Assembly (NCBI GenBank): GCA_024734555.1
Contig: JANPWX010019812.1
Coordinates: 208,240-272,239, forward strand
Source of the DNA: Trochalopteron elliotii
Lineage: Eukaryota; Chordata; Aves; Passeriformes; Leiothrichidae
Direction: 5' to 3'
DNA length: 64,000 bases
Shown: positions 12,788 through 23,536 of the stretch, in pieces
How the letters are laid out: each line of letters starts with the position of its first letter
Numbering within the stretch: the stretch's first letter is position 1
The notes under the pieces: generated by a model
The model's database searches: none
Seen by the model: the letters and a program-made list of their open reading frames with translations, nothing else
What the model was told of the DNA's origin: nothing
Position numbers and translations under genes: made by a program

Positions 12788-13397
12788 TATAGAATAGTTT
12801 GGGTTGGAAGGGACCTTAAAGTTCATCTTGTTCCACTCCCTGCCATGGGCAAGGACACCTTCTACTATCACAGGTTGCTCCAAGACCCAATGTCCAGCCT
12901 GGCCTTGGACACTGCCAGGGATCCAGGGGCAGCCACAGCTGCTCTGGGCACCCTGTGCCAGGGCCTGCCCACCCTCCCAGGGAACAATTCCTGCCCAATA
13001 TCCCACCTAACCCTGTCCTCTGGCAGTGGGAAGCCATTCCCTGTGTCCTGTCCCTCCATCCCTTGTCCCCAGCCCCTCTCCAGCTCTCCTGGAGCCCCTT
13101 CAGGCCCTGGAAGGGGCTCTGAGCTCTCCATGGAGCTTCTCCTCTCCAGGTAAACATTCCCAGCTATCCCAGCTTGGCTCCAGAGCAAAGGGGCTCCAGC
13201 CCTTGGAGCAGCTCTGTCACCTCCTCTGGACTCTCTCCAGCAGCTCCAAAGGTGATCTCCACGTCCTTCTGATCCTGGTGCCCCAGAACTGGAGGCAGCT
13301 CTGCAGGTGGGATCTCACCTGAATCCCACCTTCACCTGCTGCCCATGCTGTGGGTTGAGCCCAGGGTAACACTGGCTTTCTGGGCTGCCCCTTCAAT
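12788..13397 (-). mobile_element. CR1 LINE 3' fragment (about 610 bases)
   Basis: The longest CR1 copy in the window, reverse-oriented. It runs from AATAGTTTGGGTTGGAAGGG through GCAGCTCTGTCACCTCCTCT and reaches into upstream 3'-terminal CR1 sequence (CTGGTGCCCCAGAACTGGA). Open frames over it are repeat-derived and not host genes. Confidence 0.92.
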
Positions 13398-13440
13398 CCA
13401 TAGGTACTGAATGTCACCTTCTAAAAGATAAACAAATCCT

Positions 13441-13548
13441 TTTTTTAATTTATTTTGGTTTTTTGTTTGGGGTTTTTTTTTGTTTGTTTTGTGCGGGTTT
13501 TTTTGTTTTGTTTTTTTTGTTTGTTTGTTTTTTGTTTTAGGTCTTTTT
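13441..13548 (+). repeat. T/G-rich low-complexity tract
   Basis: About 108 bases made of T runs and TTTG units. It starts about 45 bases after the CR1 copy at 12788-13397. Confidence 0.9.
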
Positions 13549-13849
13549 CAAGGCTTTACACACAAGGGGCTTCCCATCCCCTACTGCCCATACTCTCCCT
13601 TTCCTCTGCCTAATTTCAGAGTAAGGAAGCCACACGTGATGTTTTCTCTCCAGGACATGGTGAACTGGCTGGCAGGTTTTCTGATGAGAAGGAATCTGCC
13701 CCGGGACACCGTGAAGAGCTGGGATTTTTTGCCTGTCATGGAAAAGGGAAGATGCCTGCATTCAGCTGCTGCTGAAACCAGAAATGCCAGCTCAAAACCT
13801 GGAACATCAGCTTGGGAAGATGCTGCTCTGATGCTGCTGTGGATGAAGG

Positions 13850-15960
13850 AGGCTCAACCCCACGTCCTCGGCCACCCAGGTGTGTTCGCAGGGGTCCCAC
13901 AGGGGTCTCTGGTGCCCCGGAGCTGCCTGGCTATGGGGTGTGTGGGGCACAGGGGGCCGGGATGTACTGCTGGGTGCTCTGGGTTGTTCTGCTGAAGCCC
14001 GGGCCAGGACCCCCGACAGCCTCCAGCTCTGCCGGGGCCGTCCCCACGTCCGCAGCGGGTTCTGCCCGCTCGCTGGACACGCTCAAAGTTCACGGAGCTA
14101 TAAATACCCGGGCACAGCGCTGCCAGCGGGGCCGGCCGGCGCGGGGGGGCTGCTAAAACCCAACGGGCTTTCGTTGCAATTAACCCTGTGCGTGCACGAG
14201 TCCCCTCTGCGCGGTTTGAAAAACAGGAATCCTCCAATTCGAAATGTCTAAAGCCAGAAGAGAGCAGCAAACTCCTTCAGTGGGCTGGTTCCTGCTGGGA
14301 ACAGCCCTGGGATTGGTACCAGGACTGTCAGAGCACAGGGCGCTGGAAGATGTTGCAGCGGATGGGTGTTTTGTGGCCAGGCACATCCACGGCTGCTGTG
14401 AGAGACCCCAGCTTGGGCAGGTCCTTGTGTTGGGGATGCAGTGATGTGGATCCAGCATGGCTGGGGTCCCGCCATAAAGCAGAGGCTGCCTGTGCATCCC
14501 ACATTCCCCACAGAGCGTGGCCTCGTGCTGCACTGCCCCACAAGGCCCCACAAACACAGCCCCACACCCTGCCCCACATATGGCCCCATAGAGCAGAGCC
14601 CCACATCCTGCCCTGTATGTCCCCGTGCCCCGCAGCCCTGTGCCCCGCAGCCTGCCCCGTGTCCCCTGCACCACCTGCAGGACTCGTTCCCAGCAGAAGT
14701 GCTAAAACGCATCGAAAAACTTGGAGGGCGACAGAAAGGCACTAGATCAGTACAGGCTCCACCCCCGGCTTGGGGACAGCCCCAAAACGTGCAGTCCCCA
14801 GTGCTGCCAGGTCACCCGAGGCAGAGCAGGGCACATCACCGGCAGCGGGGTGTGAAGTGTCTCCCTGGGGAGCCAAACAGGGGAGACGCCTGTGACCCCA
14901 CCCGCAGCTGTACAGAGCCCTTTCGTGGTGCCAAACGTTATCCGTTTAACCATTTCCCTCCCACACCTTACCCTGCCGGCCTGAGGGGAGAGCCAGTCTT
15001 TGAGGAAGAGCCTCTTGCCCCTTTTGCCTGTTGAATCCACGAGTGGTGGGAAGTTCAGAGAGAACAGGGGCAAGCTGGCAGGGCAGAGCCTCACGGGCTG
15101 TGTGCTGCCCCCAGCTCCTGCTGAGGCTGGACACAATTCGGTGCACACATGGCTCAGGGACAACAGCTCAGGACTGAGCAAGGTCCTGGTGACCAAAGGT
15201 GATCTTCAGCTCCACCGGGGCCAGGCTGCCTCGAGTACAGGGCTGCACATCCCCATGGCTCTGTCCCCTGCCCTCGGGAATGTCGCAGCTGTGAGGGACC
15301 CTTGGCCTTGCCCAGGTTACAGTGCCTCCAGAACAACCTCATTTCAGCCTTGGAAGTGCCACCTTTTAGGTCCTTTCAGGCCAAGCAAAGGCACATTCAT
15401 CACCTCACTCTCCACCATCTCCTCTCCTCCCATCACCACCGCAGTTCCCATGATGCCAAACATCTTGTTGCAGTTGGATGTGGTGGCTCTTCCTGACGCT
15501 TACTTGAGCAGGATTTCGGGTTTCTCAGGTCATTGCTCCTGTGGCCGACAGGGTCCTGCCCCACAGCTGTGCCCTGCCCTGTTCCCCACACTCCCTGTGC
15601 TGCTCTGGGATGTGGCTGCCCCAGAGCTGGTCCCCTCAAGCCCCAGGGCCGCTGTGAGCGGCACTGCCGGACTCCGCACGGCGCAGCACCCGAGCAAAGG
15701 AGCCTGGAGGGTGGCACTAGGGGGAGATAAAGGCCGGGACATGCCGGGCCCTGCGCCCTTGCCAGCCCCTCCTGTCCCCTTGTCCCCAAGGCCACCCTGG
15801 CCCGGGGTGCTGGCAGGGACAAACGGGAGGAACTGCAGGTTTTCACCTATCACAGTCCCGTTGCTCTGTGGGGTCTTTCCTGGCATCTTCAGTCTTTGGG
15901 AAGCATCTTTGGCACGAGGGGCCTTACAGCATTTACACCTTTATGCAGGACGTATAAAAG
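13850..15960. other. GC-rich block with CpGs
   Basis: About 2.1 kb with much higher GC and CpG than its flanks. It includes degenerate CCCCACA-type units at about 14530-14660, a TATA-like box at 14099-14106, and an open frame running to 16100. It may be a CpG island of an unannotated transcript. No protein family is recognised. Confidence 0.5.
14099..14106 (+). promoter_or_regulatory. TATA-like box in GC-rich context
   Basis: TATAAATA is followed by CCCGGGCACAGCGC and a GGCCGGCCGGCGCG stretch, which is a plausible core promoter reading to the right. Motif only. Confidence 0.3.
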
Positions 15961-16100
15961 CAAGAAAGTACCTTCTCCCATGTGCAGGTAGCACAGGGAC
16001 ACCCAAAACCCATCCAGAAAGGAGCAGAACAGATAGAATGCCCAGAACAAGGGTCAGCAGGGGAGTGAGTCCGGGGATGTGGCCTGGAAGCAGAGAGTGA
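15255..16100 (+). CDS. Unrecognised open reading frame, 281 codons from first ATG
   Basis: The frame is open from 15000, and its first ATG is at 15255 in a CCCCATGG context. The product would be rich in Pro, Ser, Gly, Leu and Arg, with no domain, signal peptide or membrane segment I can name. GC-rich DNA lowers stop-codon frequency, so a chance frame is quite likely. It lies about 1.1 kb downstream of the TATA-like box at 14099. A second TATA-like motif lies inside it at 15953-15960, which argues against a simple coding unit. Confidence 0.12.
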   Translation: MALSPALGNVAAVRDPWPCPGYSASRTTSFQPWKCHLLGPFRPSKGTFITSLSTISSPPITTAVPMMPNILLQLDVVALPDAYLSRISGFSGHCSCGRQGPAPQLCPALFPTLPVLLWDVAAPELVPSSPRAAVSGTAGLRTAQHPSKGAWRVALGGDKGRDMPGPAPLPAPPVPLSPRPPWPGVLAGTNGRNCRFSPITVPLLCGVFPGIFSLWEASLARGALQHLHLYAGRIKARKYLLPCAGSTGTPKTHPERSRTDRMPRTRVSRGVSPGMWPGSRE

Positions 16101-19100
16101 CACATGCTGCAAGACCTCAGCTGGAGGCTCAGCCTCTCACATCTGACCACCCTTTCCTAATGCCCCAAAGTGCACTCGGCATCAACACAGCTGTGACAGC
16201 CTTTACAGGACCCCACCACCAACAAACTGGGCACCCTCAGGGCTAAAAACCATTTCAGGGGACCTCTGGGTCAAGGTCTCATCCTGCTATCACAGCAGTT
16301 CCTCTGTTCCCATGGATGTTCCCTTCTCTAGAGGCTCCCTGTGACCCCTCTCAGCAGAACTGAGTTCACTAGGCAGAGTTTGGGGGAGCTCCTGGGAGAC
16401 AAGGAGCTGATCCAGGAGGACCTGTCCCCAGCAGAGCTGTTCATGCCCAGCTGGATCACAGTGGCACCCATGGGTGCAGCCGTGGTTCCTGTGGTGTGAG
16501 TCAGTGCTGGATGTTGGGGCAGGCACTGTGCAATGGCAGCTCTGCAGGCAGGAGCCACATGAGGGGGGCACTTTCCCCTTACATTTTCTATGGATGAGAA
16601 AGAGAAGTTAAATGATTTCCTTTTTCCAGGAGGAGAGATTCAGAGTATGGCTGGCACAGAGTTATCAAAAAATGCTTCTAATACAGGTCTGTACACCACT
16701 TGCAATGCCATCAAACCACAGTGCCTTGGGGGCCTGGGCTCACTGGGAACATGCCTCAGCTCCCCCCAAAAACCCACACAAACTCCACACAAAAACACCC
16801 CAAACCACCAACCCACTGTAAAGTTGTGTTTTCTCTTTCACTGCCCAGTTTGGTCACAACCACAGCACACAGAGACAACACTTGCCCTGCAGCCACATCT
16901 CTGGTTTACTCATATCTACAATTATTTAGGGCTCCTGCTCCACAGTTCCCAACATTCTCTCTCCTAGACTTCATGGCTGCTGTCTCTGGAGGGGAATGGG
17001 GCTGGTAACATGATAGGGATGTTGGCCTCAGACCAGGAGGCTGAATGCAGAGGGTGGAAGGCAGAGGGGTGCCCAGGCTGGGGTGTTATCCAAGCCCCTG
17101 CAGGAACAAGGTGTCTTTGGCTTGATGTGAGCTGGCAAGAGCAAGAGGAGGGAAGGAGATCCTTCGTCAGCACTTTGCTATGCACTGTGCTCCCTGCTCT
17201 CCACTCCCAGACACACGGACTCACCACTGCTCTGGTGGCAGGACAGCTGTTCCCAGGGCTGCTCATCCCGGGGCCTTTCTCCCTCCCAGGCCTGCAGAAC
17301 TCCATGTTCTGCTTCAGCTTGGTTCCAAACACATGCCCAGAAAGCAGAAACCAACACACATCACTGCTTTTCCCAAGCCATGAGGTGAGTGATGCACACA
17401 CAGCAGCACCCGATGGGTCACCCCTTGTGCCCAGTGTCCAGTGACAGAGGTGGCTCCAACATGATGCTGTTGTGTAAAAGAGCTGAGTCTGTGCCCAGAC
17501 CCTGTCACAGCCCCTAAACCCTCAGGGGGCTCTGGTGCAAGGCTGGGGTTTGCATTGTCCCTTACCCAGGCAGATCCATGGGTTTGCAAATCAACTGGGA
17601 AGTAAAGGCTCATTTTTTTCTGCTATTTTTCAATAATATTAAATAAGGACAGAAGCATGCCCTGAGATTGCTCAAGGCACCCAGTGCTGTGACTGCAGCA
17701 CTGCTTCTCCCCTGTGAAATGCATCTTGTGCCACCACAGAATGCCAGTGCAGGATCTTGGGCTGCAAATGGACAGGGACTGGGGTTGTTTCAATTGCTTC
17801 CATGCTGGTTCTTTGCTTTGAACAGATAATTCCCAAGGTCGTGCCATTCTGCCACATGTTCTACACATCATTTCCCATCTCCCAGCTTGGACATAGCCTT
17901 TGAAAAAGGACATTTCACCTCCAGTGTGCCCCTGGCACTAACACAGCCCCTCTGCAAGCAGAGCCAGGCTCTTCCCAAAGGTTCCTGTTCTCAAGAACCT
18001 CGTGCCAAGCCCAACATGGTCACTTTGTCATCAAGTGTCAAGTACAAAGCATATGCAGGACAGATGGGTATGAGGTTCATAAGATAATTAAGCATGTTAA
18101 TGAAGTTCATTTGCATGTAGCTCTTAAATTCCCATAAACTCTGCGAGGCTGGAAAATGAGAATTGCTCCCTGACGTTGCAAAGCAACAGAAGTTTAGTTA
18201 CCAAAAGGAAAACAGTGATTAACAAGTGAGACCCAAAACTGCTGTGGCCAGGCTGAGCACAGCCCTGCAGGTCCCCCTGGCAGAGCCACAACACAAGATG
18301 TCCCTCACACCGCTGCAGTGGCCACAGACATTAATACAAACTCCTGTGGGCTCTGCTGGACTGAAACGTCACGGAACCAGAGAGAGCAGGGGGAAATCAC
18401 TGCTCCAAAGAAAGATTAGACCCAGAGAAGAAGGTGTGAAAAAGAAAGTTGGTGGCTGGTGCAGGAAGCCAGGTGAGAGCACCCTCTCCATGAGCTGCCC
18501 TGAAGCAGGACCAGGGCAGAGTCCTTTGATGAAATTTTGGTGATGGCACAGCAGAGAGAGGCAGGTGGGTATTCCCTGGGCAGAGATGGAGTCCAGGCCT
18601 GTGACCCAGACAGAGCTGGAGCAGCCCCAGGATAATAGGGGAAGAGCTTGGATTGGAGATCCCCAGGAAACCCCCAAGGATAGCCCAGGGGAACCAGGGC
18701 AGGAGCTGGCAGATGTGCTCCACACCCACCCCCCACAGGGCAGGAGCTGGGAGGGCACTGGGGTCCTAACATGTGGCCAGGACTGGGATAGAGGTCACCT
18801 GCAAATTCTCACCTCCACAGGAAAGCTGAAATATCACCTCTGGCTAAGCAAGGAGGGCAAAGGTTGGGCAGTTTCCAGCCACCCACTGGTCACTGGGGGA
18901 TGGCTCCAGGTGCTGCAGCACCTCTCCATTACCCCGAGGTGATGGTGGTTCCTTGGAAGCAGAAACCCTGAGAGTGGCAGCCAGACAGTGCAGAACCTGT
19001 GGGGTTGGGTACCACTCACCTTCCCTGCACCCAGGGCAATCCTGGAGCCTCCTTCTTCCAGAGGAGGAAGAAGCCAGTGGATCCCAGAGATCCCACTGTG

Positions 19101-20560
19101 CAGCATGCCTGAGGTGCCAGATCCCTGGCAGGACCTGCAGATGGGAGACATGGAACATGTCTCTGTTCTCTGGGTTGGCCCTGCTGTCCCCCACTGTCCA
19201 GTTGTGCCAAGCACAGCATGGCAGCAGGCTGAGCACTCAGGGCTCACTATGGACAAACGTAGCTCAGACTTTCAGGAACTGCTGTGAAACATCTCCCTGA
19301 GAGATCTTTGGGCTTTTCTTGTTAAACAGTCCCCACACAAACTAACCATGCACAGGGTGGGTCTTTCAATACACCCAACATCAGTGAATGACATGTCCTG
19401 ACCACAAACCAAGGTCAGAGAGAAAAAAAACTTTAAAGTGGGCTTACCCAGGACAAGACAAACTGAAAACAGCAAGACTGGATTAATTTGAAATACCTTG
19501 ACCAGATTTATTAAAAAATATCCCTTGGCAGTTGACAATCACCATGATCCACAATCAGAACCTGACTGGACAACATTGGAACACTTTTCACCTACAGCAG
19601 AAGGCAAATACCTGGGAACACCCCAGGTAGGCCTACACACCCCTAGTGGCATTAAACACTGGGCTGGCACTGAGGAGCCCAGGGCAAATGCTGGCTCTGG
19701 TGCCAGCTGCACCACAGCTGTTACTGTGTGCTCTCATACTTACCTGGTGTGTGGGAAAAAAGCAAATGTTCAAAATATGGGGAAAAGAATCAGTCAGGAC
19801 CCAGAGAAACTGGACACCACTTCTCTTTGACTCCAGCAGCTCTTGCTCTGCTGCAGCCAAGGGAGAGTAGGGAAAGGAAAGCTGGACAGTGTGGCTGGAT
19901 CCATTCAGATGCTGTGGCTGCCTGGTGAGAAGGGTTTGGTGCTGCAGGACACAATGGTGGTGGGTCACTGGTCATCAACAGGCAGCAGGATCCAGAGAAA
20001 ACCTCAACACCTTCCAGGTCAAACCCTGACTGGGAAGGGCTCAGGGCTTCATTAGGGGTTTCACTTCCCAGTGAAACCCAATGAACACATGGTGAGATGC
20101 TGACAAGAAACCCCAAGAGAGGTGGGGAGTGTGGGACAGACAGACAGACATGGGGTTTGCTCTTTGGGCCAGATTCTGGTTTTGGAAGTATTAAAGCTCC
20201 TCTTCTTGCCCAGCCACTGCCACTCAGCCAGTCCTTGCTCTGTGGACACTCACTCTAGAAAAACTGCCTCACTCCCCTTTCCAAGCAAATTAAGGGGATC
20301 TGAATAAGGCACTGGAATTCCAGAGTAAACCATCAACGCTCTCTGCCAAAGAGAAAAAGAACTATTTAAAGTTCATCCCCAGTTTTGGCCAACACAAGCT
20401 CCCTGTGGGGAAAAGCTCTGCCCAGCAGTGACCTAAGGTGGCTGCAGAGGTGCTGCCAGGGGCAGCTGCATGGCCCCTTCCCAATGCTTCAGAGCTGGAT
20501 TAAAATGAGGAAAAATTAGGAAGGAGTCGTCTTCTCACCCTGGGCACTGGGAACAGGAAG
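16101..20560. other. Intergenic, no gene recognised
   Basis: Unique sequence without repeat families that I recognise. The only notable part is the motif cluster at 18109-18187. Confidence 0.65.
18109..18187. promoter_or_regulatory. Octamer and X-box motif pair
   Basis: ATTTGCAT (18109-18116) is a perfect octamer motif. GTTGCAAAGCAAC (18175-18187) is a perfect inverted repeat of RFX X-box type. They lie 60 bases apart in AT-rich sequence, suggesting an enhancer. Motif only. Confidence 0.35.
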
Positions 20561-21120
20561 GTCATTTGCTGCCAACCAACACATCAAAGTGCAGCATGTC
20601 TATGTGACAAATCCCTTCTGTGTTTAAGATGCCTCCTAATATGCACCTAATCAAAAATTAACTTGGTGGCTTCGCAGTTATCAAAGAGACATTGTTAAAG
20701 GCCAGATCCAAAACAAAGGGCTGAAAAACCTATTCCAAACTATTCTTCCAGATCACGTGTCAAGGGCTGTGGCTGAAGCGGGGCTGGAGCAAAAATACGA
20801 AAGCAAAAACGATTTGGAGTTGACACAGTGTATTGTGAATTACTTCTCAGCTTTTCTACATCTAAGAGAGCATGAAATGATCGGCCGTACAGTGGAACAC
20901 TTTAATATACAATTGATTACAGAGCTGCAGATAATACGCGTTGGATCTATATACACACACAGAGCTTAATATTTCACAGATACAACTTTTTGCCATCTCG
21001 GTTTATCCACGAAGCATCGGCAGAGTATTTACAGTGAGGCTGCTGCGAGGAAGCCCCGTCGCCCCGCACAGCCCCGGGCGAGGCTGCCCCAGCAGGGGGT
21101 GTAAACAGAGCGGTTCTCTC
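20561..21120. promoter_or_regulatory. Possible conserved enhancer-like stretch
   Basis: Three TCF/LEF-like sites (ATCAAAG at 20583 and 20680, AACAAAG at 20712) and a CACGTG E-box (20754-20759) are followed by a CpG-containing stretch (21000-21110). No coding or repeat signal explains it. Confidence 0.3.
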
Positions 21121-23104
21121 TTTCTGCAAGGGAGGGAGAAGGTGGGTACACGGGCTGCGCTGGGCAGGAGGGAAAGGAACCAGAGATACCAGGAAAAAAT
21201 AATGTCCAGCTAACCTGGAGACTTCAAAACACTTAAATTTACCTTTTAAAATATTTTACCTGGAAACTGTCCTCAATTAATTTTCAATTTGTAGTTCAAT
21301 AATGTTTCAATGGCATTTTCAATTAATGCTTTCTATCCCTCTGCATTTCTACCCATCCCCACGTGTGCTTGTGCAAGGACAGAGAGTGCTGAAGCCCTGG
21401 GTCAGTGCTGAGGGAGCTTCTCAAAGAAGTAGGGGATGCTCAGCCTGTGCTGGCTCTCAGGCCCACTCCTCGCCCTCAGCAAATCAAAGCCAACCCTGGT
21501 TTCAGCTGATCACTCCAAAACCAATCTCTCTCAGGCTGTTTGTGATCAGTACCACCACCCTTCACACGCAGTGATGGCTTTTACAGGGAGATCACTGTGT
21601 GGGTGTCATTGTGTGGACAGAGGGTGGGCAGATCCAACCCCAAACCCCAACCCCTATCCCCAGCCCCCAGCGGTTGTGCTCGGGCACAGGACTCTGATTC
21701 CCAGTGCAGGCTTTCAGTAACCAGCTGAGATTTGCTCTGTGAGAAAAGCAAACCAATAGGCAGGAGGGAAGGTGCATTTACCAAGGTGTTCATGCCCTGG
21801 CTGCACTGAGCAGGCAGCAGGATGCTGCCCAGGAGAAAACCTCCCCAGAGCTTGGGGACAGCTCAGCTGCTGGAGCTGCTGCTGCCCAGGCACCACTATG
21901 GGACCTACATGGCAGCTCCTCCACTGGGGCTGGCTCCAGGGGCACATCCAGCTCCTTCCCACTGACCCCCTTTCCCATCATTTACATCCCTGCCTTGTCC
22001 CCCTCAGTGCTGAAAGGAGTAAAGGGCAAGAAAGGAGGAATCCAGCCCCTGCCACCAGCAAAGACAACATTTTATAAGTTAAGAATACTGTTCCATGGAA
22101 AGAAGGAGCTTTCCTGAGCAACTCAACACCAAAAGCCATCCAGCTGGCACTGGGCAGTGAGGTGACTTTCTTGAGAGCACACAGGGGGAGCTTGTTTACC
22201 TGCTCCTGGGGAGCTGGGTGAGGGTGGCCAAGGCCCTTGTCATCTTTGGATACTGCTGCTGCCTCCCTGCAAACCAGAGACACCCGTGCCATCAAGCAGG
22301 AAAAATTCCCAAATATTCAGTGCAACCTCAGAACTGTGTTTCTTGTCTCAGCAGATGTTGGAGTTGTTAAGGCTCTTGGCTTTAAAGAGTTTATTACTTT
22401 GGAAGTTTAAAGCTGTACTTGCAGTAGGGTGTAACAGGTCTCTGTCTCAGCATATGTATCATGCATCTTTGTATCTAGGCATGGGCTCTGAAACCAGAAG
22501 CAATTAAACTGGGGAGAGGGTCACTGGTAATTGCTGGTGCCAGTGGGACCGTGCCAGTACCTGTGCAGTGGCCAAACCTGGCTGAGGCGGTGACACAGAG
22601 CAGAGCTGGCAGTGCTGCCACCCCCTCCTTTGGACATGATGGAGTGGTACAGTCAGTACTGGAAATAAACCCTAAACACAGCTCTGGGCTCACCTGGAAA
22701 AGGCAAAGCTTCAGTCACTAAAGAGGCATTTCCCCTTGGGCACACACAGGCTGTGTGTCCTTCGCTGCCCTGAGCTGTAGCCCTCAGCACAAATAGATAC
22801 AAACCACCTTCAATTCCAAAGATGGAACTCACTGAGGGAGAAAAAGAAGGAAAAACTTGAGAAAGTCACCTTGACTCATCTGAAGGTGGATTTGAGAAAT
22901 TATGGCCAAATCAGTGACATGCAAGTGGTGGCATTGGCTTACATCACACATCCAGCAATGAGCTGGATGACAAACTGGTCAGAGCATCACTGATGAGAGT
23001 GGGAACTTAAATTTGTACCAACTGTTCCCAGCCATGACCTTCTCTGCAGTTCTTCAGTTCAGTGAATGCTGCAATTTCTGGACATTAAAATTCATTAAGG
23101 AGAT

Positions 23105-23536
23105 GCCCCAAGGGCTGGAGCCCCTCTGCCCTGGAGCCAGGCTGGGAGAGCTGGGGGAGCTCACCTGGACAGGAGAAGGCTCCAGGGAGAGCTCAGAGCC
23201 CCTGCCAGGGCCTAAAGGGGCTCCAGGAGAGCTGGAGAGGGACTGGGGACAAGGGGTGGAGGGACAGGACACAGGGAATGGCTTTCCACTGCCAGAGGGC
23301 AGGGATGGATGGGATATTGGGCAGGAATTGTTCCCGGGAGGGTGGGCAGGCCCTGGCACAGGGTGCCCAGAGCAGCTGTGGCTGCCCCTGGATCCCTGGA
23401 AGTGTCCAAGGCCAGGGTGGACATTGGGGCTTGGAGCAGCCTGGGGTGGTGGAAGGTGTCCCTGCCCATGGCAGGGGGTGGAAGTGGGTGAGCTTTAAGG
23501 TCCCTTCCAACCCAAACTGTTCTGGGATTCTGTGAA
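23105..23536 (+). mobile_element. CR1 LINE 3' fragment
   Basis: Forward CR1 3' end of about 430 bases, from GGGCTGGAGCCCCTCTGCCC to TTCTGGGATTCTGTG. Confidence 0.93.

Noticed and set aside
12776..13322. Overlapping open frames on both strands
   Set aside because: They lie in a CR1 3' region; similar frames recur at every CR1 copy in the window (6.4, 9.4, 23.2, 52.2 kb).
13854..14742. Overlapping open frames of 114-185 codons in the GC-rich block
   Set aside because: They are mutually overlapping on both strands with no recognisable family. Low stop frequency in GC-rich DNA explains them.
21635..21665. Telomere-like C/A-rich run
   Set aside because: The units are irregular (CCAACCCC, AAACCCC, CCTATCC) and not repeated CCCTAA, so it is ordinary low-complexity sequence.
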